64,000 nucleotides of DNA from Antitrichia curtipendula (taxonomy: Eukaryota; Streptophyta; Bryopsida; Hypnales; Leucodontaceae), in NCBI GenBank assembly GCA_951230915.1, contig OX579637.1:20832001-20896000 (forward strand), in the 5' to 3' direction. A program made the position numbers and the translations under genes. This document shows, one piece after another, positions 1 through 10,689 of this stretch. The notes under the pieces were generated by a model. That model worked only from the letters and a program-made list of their open reading frames with translations, ran no database searches and had not been told where the DNA came from. Position 1 is the stretch's first letter. Every line of letters starts with the position of its first letter.

Positions 1-327
1 CATGAAGTCGTGGGCATGTACGTGGACTTAGATGTATGCACTAGTATTTGCGGACTACAACAAACGGACAGCTGGTGGCATTAATGTAATCCGCTGAATT
101 TAGATGGCTGCGTGTTTTGTAGATTCGTTCTCTATAAAATAAAGTCATACAAACACAACACGGCGTAAAGGCAGGGGGGTCAATTATTTAATTCTTACTT
201 AGACTTGTTCCAGCAGCATCAAATGTGGGAAATGTCTTCCAGAGGGCCAAAGTCAACAGATTCTCTCGCTCGTCACCACCTTGAACTCTGGAGTTTTAAA
301 CTTTTCATAAATTGATTTTTTGGCAGG

Positions 328-353
328 TTTAGGGTTTAGGGTTCAGGGTTTGG
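328..353 (+). repeat. Short degenerate telomere-like (TTTAGGG) run
   Basis: Two exact TTTAGGG units (328-334 and 335-341) are followed by one variant TTCAGGG (342-348) and a partial TTTGG. TTTAGGG is the Arabidopsis-type telomere repeat of most plants. Three units are too few for a telomere. The run could be a relic interstitial telomeric repeat or a chance or regulatory telo-box-like motif; the surrounding repeat-rich, gene-free DNA makes the relic reading plausible. It is the main clue that the source is a plant. Confidence 0.6.
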
Positions 354-772
354 ACCTTTTTAGACATCCTTAATGAATTTCTTTCAGTTACTGGATCCTT
401 TCCAATTACCTGGGGGAAAATTGCAGAAGTTACAAATTGAGCAAAAACTTTTCTTTTCATGAAATTTTTCAAATCATCCTTGTTTCTGGGAAGGCTTCAA
501 CTGAAAAATAATATTACTCAAGCAATTTTCTTCAAGACTCTCAAGCCCTAAAAAACATGAAATTCATAAGCAAAACTTTAAGAGAAAAGAATTTCATAAA
601 TTGCAAATAAAACAAAGGCTTTGAATTCATGAAATTGTGTTTGATTATTCTCATGTTGCTTTGGAAAAGACTTGCGCAAACAAGAAAATTAGGATCATGT
701 ACTTCAAAGCCCACAATCAAGTGTAAACCCATGAAGTTCACATGTGAAAGTAGAAGATAAATTGTAGAAATT

Positions 773-856
773 GCGAATGGGGTGAAGACTCTTACTTCAT
801 TAAATTTTTAATTTCCGAATGGGGCAAAGCCTCTTACTTCATTAAATTTTTAATTA
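773..856. repeat. 42-bp tandem duplication
   Basis: Two adjacent copies (about 773-814 and 815-856) share GAATGGGG, CTCTTACTTCATTAAA and TTTTTAATT, with a few substitutions (GTGAAGA versus GCAAAGC). It lies inside the diverged flank repeat and is an internal duplication of part of one unit. It explains why spacing between flank units rises from about 170 to about 212 bp at this point. Confidence 0.8.
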
Positions 857-1070
857 ATCATGCTCACATTATGAATCTTGTGAGCAAATTAGAAACAAAG
901 AGAATGATTATGTATTTTAGGCCCTACAATTGTCAACCCGAGAAACTCACACATGAATGTATGAGAGAAAAAAATGTAGAAGTTGCGAATAAGGCAAAGA
1001 CATTTTAATCATGAAAAATTAAATATTCATGTTCATGTGATTTTGGAAATGGCATAAACATACCCTAAAG

Positions 1071-1366
1071 TACAGCATATGGTTGGTTTTGTTTATTTTT
1101 TTCTTTTGCACCTAAGATACCCAAAAATACGCATGACCCTAAACATTTCATAAACTCAAACTCCTAACTCCATTTGCAACTTATACAATTATTTCATCCA
1201 TGGTTTCATGTCAAAAATCCATGAAGTGGACTTGGGATCCCTGAAGTACAGGATATGGTTGGTTTTGTTTATTTTTCTCTTTTGCACCTAAAATATTTAA
1301 AAATGTGCATGACCCCAAACATTTCATAAACTCAAACTCCTAACCCCATTTGCAACTTACACAAAT
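1071..1366. repeat. Two flank repeat copies 176 bp apart
   Basis: About 117 bp starting at 1071 (TACAGCATATGGTTGG) recurs at 1247 (TACAGGATATGGTTGG) and runs to about 1366, with scattered substitutions and a constant 176-bp offset checked at six points. Both copies share GTTTATTTTT, CTTTTGCACCTAA, CATTTCATAAACTCAAACTCCTAA and TTGCAACTTA in pieces. Only the second copy abuts the satellite. The near-equality of this period and the 177-bp satellite may be coincidence, nucleosome-length selection or distant common origin. Confidence 0.8.
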
Positions 1367-2159
1367 TTTTATTCAAAAAAATGTACAAATTGTAAATAAT
1401 TCCCACATGTAGAATCCATATGGGGCTTCCATTCTTGCCGCAATATGCTAATTTTATTACGTGCATGACATATTAAAAGGATCCGCCATGCCCTGTACTT
1501 TGGGGATCCAAATTCAAATGTCATGGAATTTGTTACCCAATTGACTAGTTCCCAAAAAGGTACAAGTTGTAAATAATCCCCACATGTAGAATCCATGTGG
1601 GCATTCCATTCATGGCGCAATATGCTAATTTTATTACGTGCATGACATATTAAAAGGATCCGCCATGCCCTATAGTTTGGGATCCAAATTCAAATGTCAT
1701 GGAATTTGTTGGCCAATTGACTAGTTCCAAAAAATGTACAAGTTGTAAATAATCCCCACATGTAGAATCCATTTGGGCATTCCATTCTTGCCGCAATATG
1801 CTAATTTTATTACGTGCATGAAATATTAAGAGGATCCGCCATCACCTGTAGTTTGGGGATCCAAATTCAAATGTCATGGAATTTGTTGGCCAATTGACTA
1901 GATCCAAAAAACGTACAAGTTGTAAATAATCCCCACATGTAGAATCCATGTGGGCATTCCATTCTTGCCGCAATATGCTAATTTTATTACGTGCATGAAA
2001 TATTAAGAGGATCCGCCACGCCTTGTGGTTTGGGGATCCAAATTCAAATGTCATGGAATATGTTGGCCAATTCACAATTTCCAAAATATATACAAGTTGT
2101 AAATAATCCCCACATGTAGAACCTATGTGGGCATTCCATTCTTGCCGCAATATGCTAAT

Positions 2160-5100
2160 TTTATTACGTGCATGAAATACTAAAAGGATCCGCCACGCCT
2201 TGTGGTTTGGGGATCCAAATTCAAATGTCATGGAGTTTGTTGGCCAATTGACTAGTTCCAAAAAATGTACAAGTTGTAAATAATCCCCACATATAGAATC
2301 CATGTGGAGATTCCATTCTTGCCGCAATATGCTAATTTTATTACGTGCAGGAAATATTAAGAGGATCCGCAAAGCCTTCTGGTTTGGGATCCAAATTCAA
2401 ATGTCATGGAGTTTCTTGGCCATTTGACTAGTTCCAAGAAATGTACAGGTGGTAAATACTCCCCACATGTAGAATCCATGTGGGCATTCCATTCTTGCCG
2501 CAATATGCTAATTTTATTACGTGCATGAAATATTCAAAGGATCCGCCATGCCCTGTAGTTTGGGGATCCAAATTCCAATGTCATGGAGTTTGTTGGCCAA
2601 TTGACTAGTTCCAAAAAATGTACAAGTTGTAAATACTCCCCACATGTAGAATCCATGTGGGCATTCCATTCTTGCCGCAATATGCTAATTTTATTACGTG
2701 CATGAAATATTCAAAGGATCCGCCATGCCCTATAGTTTGGGGATCCAAATTCAAATGTCATGGAATTTGTTGACCAACAGACTAGTTCCAAAAAATGTAC
2801 AGGTTGTAAATAGTCCTCACATGTAGAATCCATGTGGGGAATCCATTCTTGCCGCAATATGCTAATTTTATTACGTGCATGAAATATTAAGAGGATCCGC
2901 CATGCCTTGTGGTTTGGGGATCCAAATTCAAATGTCATGGAGTTTGTTCGCCAATTGACTAGTTCCAAAAAATGTACAAGTTGTAGATAATCCCCACATG
3001 TAGAATCCATGTGGGCATTCCATTCTTGCCGCAATATGCTAATTTTATTACGTGCATGAAATATTAAATGGATCCGCCATCACCTGTAGTTTGGGGATCC
3101 AAATTCAAATGTCATGGAATTTGTTGGCCAATTGACTAGATCCAAAAAACGTACAAGTTGTAAATAATCCCCACATGTAGAATCCATGTGGGCATTCCAT
3201 TCTTGACGCAGTATGCTAATTTTATTACGTGCATGAAATATTAAGAGGATCCGCCATGCCTTGGGGTTTGGGGATCCAAATTCAAATGTCATGGAGTTTG
3301 TTGGCCAATTGACTAGTTCCAAAAAATGTACAAGTTGTAAATAATCCCCACATGTAGAATCCATGTGGAGATTCCATTCTTGCCGCAATATGCTAATTTT
3401 ATTACGTGCATGAAATATTCAAAGGATCCGCCATGCCCTATAGTTTGGGGATCCAAATTCAAATGTCATGGAATTTGTTGACCAACTGACTAGTTCCAAA
3501 AAATGTACAGGTTGTAAATAGTCCTCACATGTAGAATCCATGTGGGGAATCCATTCTTGCCGCAATATGCTAATTTTATTACGTGCATGAAATATTAAGA
3601 GGATCCGCCATGCCTTGGGGTTTGGGGATCCAAATTCAAATGTCATGGAATTTGTTGACCAACTGACTAGTTCCAAAAAATGTACAAGTTGTAAATACTC
3701 CCCACATGTAGAATCCATGTGGGCATTCCATTCTTGCCGCAATATGCTAATTTTATTACGTGCATGAAATATTAAATGGATCCGCCATCACCTGTAGTTT
3801 GGGGATCCAAATTCAAATGTCATGGAATTTGTTGGCCAATTGACTAGATCCAAAAAACGTACAAGTTGTAAATAATTCCCACATGTAGAATCCATGTGGG
3901 CATTCCATTCTTGACGCAGTATGCTAATTTTATTACGTGCATGAAATATTCAAAGGATCCGCCATGCCTTGGGGTTTGGGGATCCAAATTCAAATGTCAT
4001 GGAGTTTGTTGGCCAATTGACTAGTTCCAAAAAATGTACAAGTTGTAAATAATCCCCACATGTAGAATCCATTTGGGCATTCCATTCTTGCCGCAATATG
4101 CTAATTTTATTACGTGCATGAAATATTAAGAGGATCCGCCATGACCTGTAGTTTGGGGATCCAAATTCAAATGTCATGGAATTTGTTGGCCAATTGACTA
4201 GATCCAAAAAACGTACAAGTTGTAAATAATCCCCACATGTAGAATCCATGTGGGCATTCCATTCTTGCCGCAATATGCTAATTTTATTACGTGCATGAAA
4301 TATTAAGAGGATCCGCCACGCCTTGTGGTTTGGGGATCCAAATTCAAATGTCATGGAATATGTTGGCCAATTCACAATTTCCAAAATATATACAAGTTGT
4401 AAATAATCCCCACATGTAGAACCTATGTGGAGATTCCATTCTTGCCGCAATATGCTAATTTTATTACCTGCATGAAATACTAAAAGGATCCGCCACGCCT
4501 TGTGGCTTGGGGATTCAAATTCAAATGTCATGGAATTTGTTGGCCAATTGACTAGTTCCAAAAAATGTACAAGTTGTAAATAGTCCCCACATGTAGAATA
4601 CATGTGGGGATTCCATTCTTGCCGCAATATGCTAATTTTATTACGTGCATGAAATACTAAAAGGATCCACCATGCCTTGTGGTTTGGAGATCCAAATTCC
4701 AATGTCATGGAATTTGTTGGCCAATTGACTAGATCCAAAAAATGTACAAGTTGTAAATAATCCCCACATGTAGAATCCATGTGGGGTTCCAATCTTGCCG
4801 CAATATGCTAATCTTATTACGTGCATGAAATATTAAGAGGATCCGCAAAGCCTTGTGGTTTGGGGATCCAAATTCAAATGTCATGGAATTTGTTGACCAA
4901 CTGACTAGTTCCAAAAAATGTACAGGTTGTAAATAGTCCTCACATGTAGAATCCATGTGGGGAATCCATTCTTGCCGCAATATGCTAATTTTATTACGTG
5001 CATGAAATATTAAATGGATCCGCCATCACCTGTAGTTTGGGGATCCAAATTCAAATGTCATGGAATTTGTTGGCCAATTGACTAGTTCCAAAAAATGTAC

Positions 5101-7925
5101 AAGTTGTAAATAATCCCCACATGTAGAATCCATGTGGAGATTCCATTCTTGCCGCAATATGCTAATTTTATTACGTGCACGAAATATTAAGAGGATCCGC
5201 AAAGCCTTCTGGTTTGGGATCCAAATTCAAATGTCATGGAGTTTCTTGGCCATTTGACTAGTTCCAAGAAATGTCCAAGTAGTAAATAATCCCCACATGT
5301 AGAATCCATGTGGGGATTCCATTGTTGCCGCAATATGCTAATTTTATTACGTGCATGAAATATTAAATGGATCCGCCACGCCTTGTGGTTTGGCGATCAA
5401 AATTCAAATGTCATGGAATTTGTTGGCCAATTGACTAGTTCCAAGAAATATACAAGTTGTAAATACTCCCCACATGTAGAATCCATGTGGGGATTCCATT
5501 CATGCCGCAATTTGCTAATTTTATTACGTGCATGAAATACTAAAAGGATCCGCCACGCCTTGTGGTTTGGGGATCCAAATTCAAATGTCATGGAGTTTGT
5601 TGGCCAATTGACTAGTTCCAAAAAATGTACAAGTTGTAAATAATCCCCACATATAGAATCCATGTGGAGATTCCATTCTTGCCGCAATATGCTAATTTTA
5701 TTACGTGCAGGAAATATTAAGAGGATCCGCAAAGCCTTCTGGTTTGGGATCCAAATTCAAGTGTCATGGAGTTTCTTGGCCATTTGACTAGTTCCAAGAA
5801 ATGTACAGGTGGTAAATACTCCCCACATGTAGAATCCATGTGGGCATTCCATTCTTGCCGCAATATGCTAATTTTATTACGTGCATGAAATATTCAAAGG
5901 ATCCGCCATGCCCTGTAGTTTGGGGATCCAAATTCCAATGTCATGGAGTTTGTTGGCCAATTGACTAGTTCCAAAAAATGTACAAGTTGTAAATACTCCC
6001 CACATGTAGAATCCATGTGGGCATTCCATTCTTGCCGCAATATGCTAATTTTATTACGTGCTTGAAATATTCAAAGGATCCGCCATGCCCTATAGTTTGG
6101 GGATCCAAATTCAAATGTCATGGAATTTGTTGACCAACAGACTAGTTCCAAAAAATGTACAGGTTGTAAATAGTCCTCACATGTAGAATCCATGTGGGGA
6201 ATCCATTCTTGCCGCAATATGCTAATTTTATTACGTGCATGAAATATTAAGAGGATCCGCCATGCCTTGGGGTTTGGGGATCCAAATTCAAATGTCATGG
6301 AGTTTGTTCGCCAATTGACTAGTTCCAAAAAATGTACAAGTTGTAGATAATCCCCACATGTAGAATCCATGTGGGCATTCCATTCTTGCCGCAATATGCT
6401 AATTTTATTACGTGCATGAAATATTAAATGGATCCGCCATCACCTGTAGTTTGGGGATCCAAATTCAAATGTCATGGAATTTGTTGGCCAATTGACTAGA
6501 TCCAAAAAACGTACAAGTTGTAAATAATCCCCACATGTAGAATCCATGTGGGCATTCCATTCTTGACGCAGTATGCTAATTTTATTACGTGCATGAAATA
6601 TTAAGAGGATCCGCCATGCCTTGGGGTTTGGGGATCCAAATTCAAATGTCATGGAGTTTGTTGGCCAATTGACTAGTTCCAAAAAATGTACAAGTTGTAA
6701 ATACTCCCCACATGTAGAATCCATGTGGAGATTCCATTCTTGCCGCAATATGCTAATTTTATTACGTGCATGAAATATTCAAAGGATCCGCCATGCCCTA
6801 TAGTTTGGGGATCCAAATTCAAATGTCATGGAATTTGTTGACCAACTGACTAGTTCCAAAAAATGTACAGGTTGTAAATAGTCCTCACATGTAGAATCCA
6901 TGTGGGGAATCCATTCTTGCCGCAATATGCTAATTTTATTACGTGCATGAAATATTAAGAGGATCCGCCATGCCTTGGGGTTTGGGGATCCAAATTCAAA
7001 TGTCATGGAATTTGTTGACCAACTGACTAGTTCCAAAAAATGTACAAGTTGTAAATACTCCCCACATGTAGAATCCATGTGGGCATTCCATTCTTGCCGC
7101 AATATGCTAATTTTATTACGTGCATGAAATATTAAATGGATCCGCCATCACCTGTAGTTTGGGGATCCAAATTCAAATGTCATGGAATTTGTTGGCCAAT
7201 TGACTAGATCCAAAAAACGTACAAGTTGTAAATAATTCCCACATGTAGAATCCATGTGGGCATTCCATTCTTGACGCAGTATGCTAATTTTATTACGTGC
7301 ATGAAATATTCAAAGGATCCGCCATGCCTTGGGGTTTGGGGATCCAAATTCAAATGTCATGGAGTTTGTTGGCCAATTGACTAGTTCCAAAAAATGTACA
7401 AGTTGTAAATAATCCCCACATGTAGAATCCATTTGGGCATTCCATTCTTGCCGCAATATGCTAATTTTATTACGTGCATGAAATATTAAGAGGATCCGCC
7501 ATCACCTGTAGTTTGGGGATCCAAATTCAAATGTCATGGAATTTGTTGGCCAATTGACTAGATCCAAAAAACGTACAAGTTGTAAATAATCCCCACATGT
7601 AGAATCCATGTGGGCATTCCATTCTTGCCGCAATATGCTAATTTTATTACGTGCATGAAATATTAAGAGGATCCGCCACGCCTTGTGGTTTGGGGATCCA
7701 AATTCAAATGTCATGGAATATGTTGGCCAATTCACAATTTCCAAAATATATACAAGTTGTAAATAATCCCCACATGTAGAACCTATGTGGAGATTCCATT
7801 CTTGCCGCAATATGCTAATTTTATTACCTGCATGAAATACTAAAAGGATCCGCCACGCCTTGTGGTTTGGGGATTCAAATTCAAATGTCATGGAATTTGT
7901 TGGCCAATTGACTAGTTCCAAAAAA
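2160..7925. repeat. Segmental duplication, offset 3,360 bp (19 monomers)
   Basis: About 2.4 kb at 2,160-4,565 is repeated at 5,520-7,925 with only occasional differences, for example GTGGCTTGG at 4,501 versus GTGGTTTGG at 7,861. The offset is 3,360 bp, that is 19 monomers less 3 bp of accumulated single-base deletions. Upstream of 2,160/5,520 the alignment breaks into ordinary monomer-level divergence. Between the copies sits a stretch that pairs instead with sequence 4,244 bp further right. Confidence 0.85.
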
Positions 7926-9834
7926 TGTACAAGTTGTAAATAATCCCCACATGTAGAATCCATGTGGGCATTCCATTCTTGCCGCAATATGCTAATTTTA
8001 TTACGTGCACGAAATATTAAGAGGATCCGCAAAGCGTTCTGGTTTGGGATCCAAATTCAAATGTCATGGAGTTTCTTGGCGATTTGACTAGTTCCAAGAA
8101 ATGTACAAGTAGTAAATAATCCCCACATGTAGAATCCATGTGGGGATTCCATTGTTGCCGCAATATGCTAATTTTATTACGTGCATGAAATATTAAATGG
8201 ATCCGCCACGCCTTGTGGTTTGGCGATCAAAATTCAAATGTCATGGAATTTGTTGGCCAATTGACTAGTTCCAAGAAATATACAAGTTGTAAATACTCCC
8301 CACATGTAGAATCCATGTGGGGATTCCATTCATGCCGCAATTTGCTAATTTTATTACGTGCATGAAATACTAAAAGGTTCCGCCACGCCTTGTGGTTTGG
8401 GGATCCAAATTCAAATGTCATGGAATTTGTTGGCCAATTGACTAGTTCCAAAAAATGTACAGGTTGTAAATAGTCCTCACATGTAGAATCCATGTGGGGA
8501 ATCCATTCTTGCCGCAATATGCTAATTTTATTACGTGCATTAAATATTAAGAGGATCCGCCATACCTTGTGGTTTATGGATCCAAATTCAAATGTCATGG
8601 AATTTGTTGGCCAATTGACTAGTTCCAAAAAATGTACAAGTTGTAAATACTCCCCACATGTAGAATCCATGTGCGCATTCCATTCTTGCCGCAATATGCT
8701 AATTTTATTACGTGCATGAAATATTCAAAGGATCCGCCATGCCCTGTAGTTTGGGGATCCAAATTCCAATGTCATGGAGTTTGTTGGCCAATTGACTAGT
8801 TCCAAAAAATGTACAAGTTGTAAATAGTCCCCACATGTAGAATACATGTGGGGATTCCATTCTTGCCGCAATATGCTAATTTTATTACGTGCATGAAATA
8901 CTAAAAGGATCCACCATGCCTTGTGGTTTGGGGATCCAAATTCCAATGTCATGGAATTTGTTGGCCAATTGACTAGATCCAAAAAATGTACAAGTTGTAA
9001 ATAATCCCCACATGTAGAATCCATGTGGGGTTCCAATCTTGCCGCAATATGCTAATCTTATTACGTGCATGAAATATTAAGAGGATCCGCAAAGCCTTGT
9101 GGTTTGGGGATCCAAATTCAAATGTCATGGAATTTGTTGACCAACTGACTAGTTCCAAAAAATGTACAGGTTGTAAATAGTCCTCACATGTAGAATCCAT
9201 GTGGGGAATCCATTCTTGCCGCAATATGCTAATTTTATTACGTGCATGAAATATTAAATGGATCCGCCATCACCTGTAGTTTGGGGATCCAAATTCAAAT
9301 GTCATGGAATTTGTTGGCCAATTGACTAGTTCCAAAAAATGTACAAGTTGTAAATAATCCCCACATGTAGAATCCATGTGGAGATTCCATTCTTGCCGCA
9401 ATATGCTAATTTTATTACGTGCACGAAATATTAAGAGGATCCGCAAAGCCTTCTGGTTTGGGATCCAAATTCAAATGTCATGGAGTTTCTTGGCCATTTG
9501 ACTAGTTCCAAAAAATGTACAAGTAGTAAATAATCCCCACATGTAGAATCCATGTGGGGATTCCATTGTTGCCGCAATATGCTAATTTTATTACGTGCAT
9601 GAAATATTAAATGGATCCGCCACGCCTTGTGGTTTGGCGATCAAAATTCAAATGTCATGGAATTTGTTGGCCAATTGACTAGTTCCAAGAAATATACAAG
9701 TTGTAAATACTCCCCACATGTAGAATCCATGTGGGGATTCCATTCATGCCGCAATTTGCTAATTTTATTACGTGCATGAAATACTAAAAGGTTCCGCCAC
9801 GCCTTGTGGTTTGGGGATCCAAATTCAAATGTCA
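4530..9834. repeat. Segmental duplication, offset 4,244 bp (24 monomers)
   Basis: About 1.06 kb at 4,530-5,590 recurs at 8,774-9,834. Shared rare variants prove the pairing: AGAATACATGTGGGG (4,595/8,839), GGATCCACCATGCC, GGGGTTCCAATCTTGCC and GGCGATCAAAATTC. The offset is 24 monomers less 4 bp. It overlaps the 3,360-bp duplication in register, so the region records at least two successive amplification events. Confidence 0.8.
5288..5318. other. 31-bp dyad in the satellite monomer (example copy)
   Basis: This is one clean instance of an inverted repeat found in most monomers. The 12-base arm AATCCCCACATG is followed by the 7-base spacer TAGAATC and the exact reverse complement CATGTGGGGATT. 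Other dyads in the same unit are TTGGCCAA (self-complementary), TACAA-G-TTGTA, and CAAATTC with GAATTTG 10 bases apart. Dyads of this kind are known in several centromeric satellites that lack CENP-B boxes. I see no CENP-B-box-like motif here. A role in binding or cruciform formation is inference. Confidence 0.85.
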
Positions 9835-10689
9835 TGGAATTTGTTGGCCAATTGACTAGTTCCAAAAAATGTACAAGTTGTAAATAATCCCCACATGTAG
9901 AATCCATGTGGAGATTCCATTCTTGCCGCAATATGCTAATTTTATTACGGGCATGAAATATTAAGAGGATCCGCCATGCCTTGTGGTTTATGGATCCAAA
10001 TTCAAATGTCATGGAGTTTGTTGGCCAATTGACTAGTTCCAAAAAATGTACAAGTTGTAAATAATCCCCACATGTAGAATCCATGTGCGCATTCCATTTT
10101 TGACGCAGTATGCTAATTTTATTACGTGCATGAAATATTAAGAGGATCCGCCATGCCTTGGGGTTTGGGGATCCAAATTCAAATGTTATGGAGTTTGTTG
10201 GCCAATTGACTAGTTCCAAAAAATGTACAAGTTGTAAATAATCCCCACATGTAGAATCCATGTGGGCATTCCATTCTTGCCGCAATATGCTAATTTTATT
10301 ACGTGCACGAAATATTAAGAGGATCCGCAAAGCGTTCTGGTTTGGGATCCAAATTCAAATGTCATGGAGTTTCTTGGCCATTTGACTAGTTCCAAGAAAT
10401 GTACAAGTAGTAAATAATCCCCACATGTAGAATCCATGTGGGGATTCCATTGTTGCCGCAATATGCTAATTTTATTACGTGCATGAAATATTAAATGGAT
10501 CCGCCACGCCTTGTGGTTTGGCGATCAAAATTCAAATGTCATGGAATTTGTTGGCCAATTGACTAGTTCCAAGAAATGTACAAGTTGTAAATACTCCCCA
10601 CATGTAGAATCCATGTGGGGATTCCATTCATGCCGCAATTTGCTAATTTTATTACGTGCATGAAATATTGAATGGATCCGCCACGCCTT

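Larger units (their letters stand above)
434..1366. repeat. Diverged ancient tandem repeat in the flank
   Basis: Related segments recur in the same internal order. An element around 694-790 (CATGTACTT, AAAGCCCACAAT, ACCCATGAAGTTCACA, TTGTAGAAATTGCGAAT) is matched imperfectly at about 907-1002, an offset of 212-213 bp. A weaker match lies at about 536-640, with fragments near 434-470. The last clear pair, at 1071 and 1247, is 176 bp apart. Identity between older copies is low and includes indels. This looks like a decayed satellite-like family bordering the younger array. I do not recognise it. Exact unit boundaries need a self dot-plot. Confidence 0.55.
1..1371. other. Non-satellite left flank, no gene seen
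   Basis: This is AT-rich sequence without the 177-bp monomer. The longest open frame is a 66-codon minus-strand stretch at 541-741; it is low in complexity, resembles no family I recognise, and lies inside diverged repeats, so I do not call it a gene. The segment contains a short telomere-like run near 328-353 and a diverged tandem repeat over most of 434-1366. From 1 to about 320 I see no repeat, RNA gene or regulatory motif I can support. The satellite begins abruptly at about 1,372. Confidence 0.8.

Noticed and set aside
328..353. True telomere
   Set aside because: There are only three units, one mutated, with unrelated sequence on both sides.
541..741. 66-codon minus-strand frame in the flank
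   Set aside because: It lies in AT-rich diverged repeat, has no recognisable domain, and frames of this length are expected by chance.
8492..8719. Plus-strand open frames of 61-75 codons (also 37,902-38,087 and 41,749-41,976)
   Set aside because: They are chance frames within satellite monomers on the other strand and are present in only a few variant copies.
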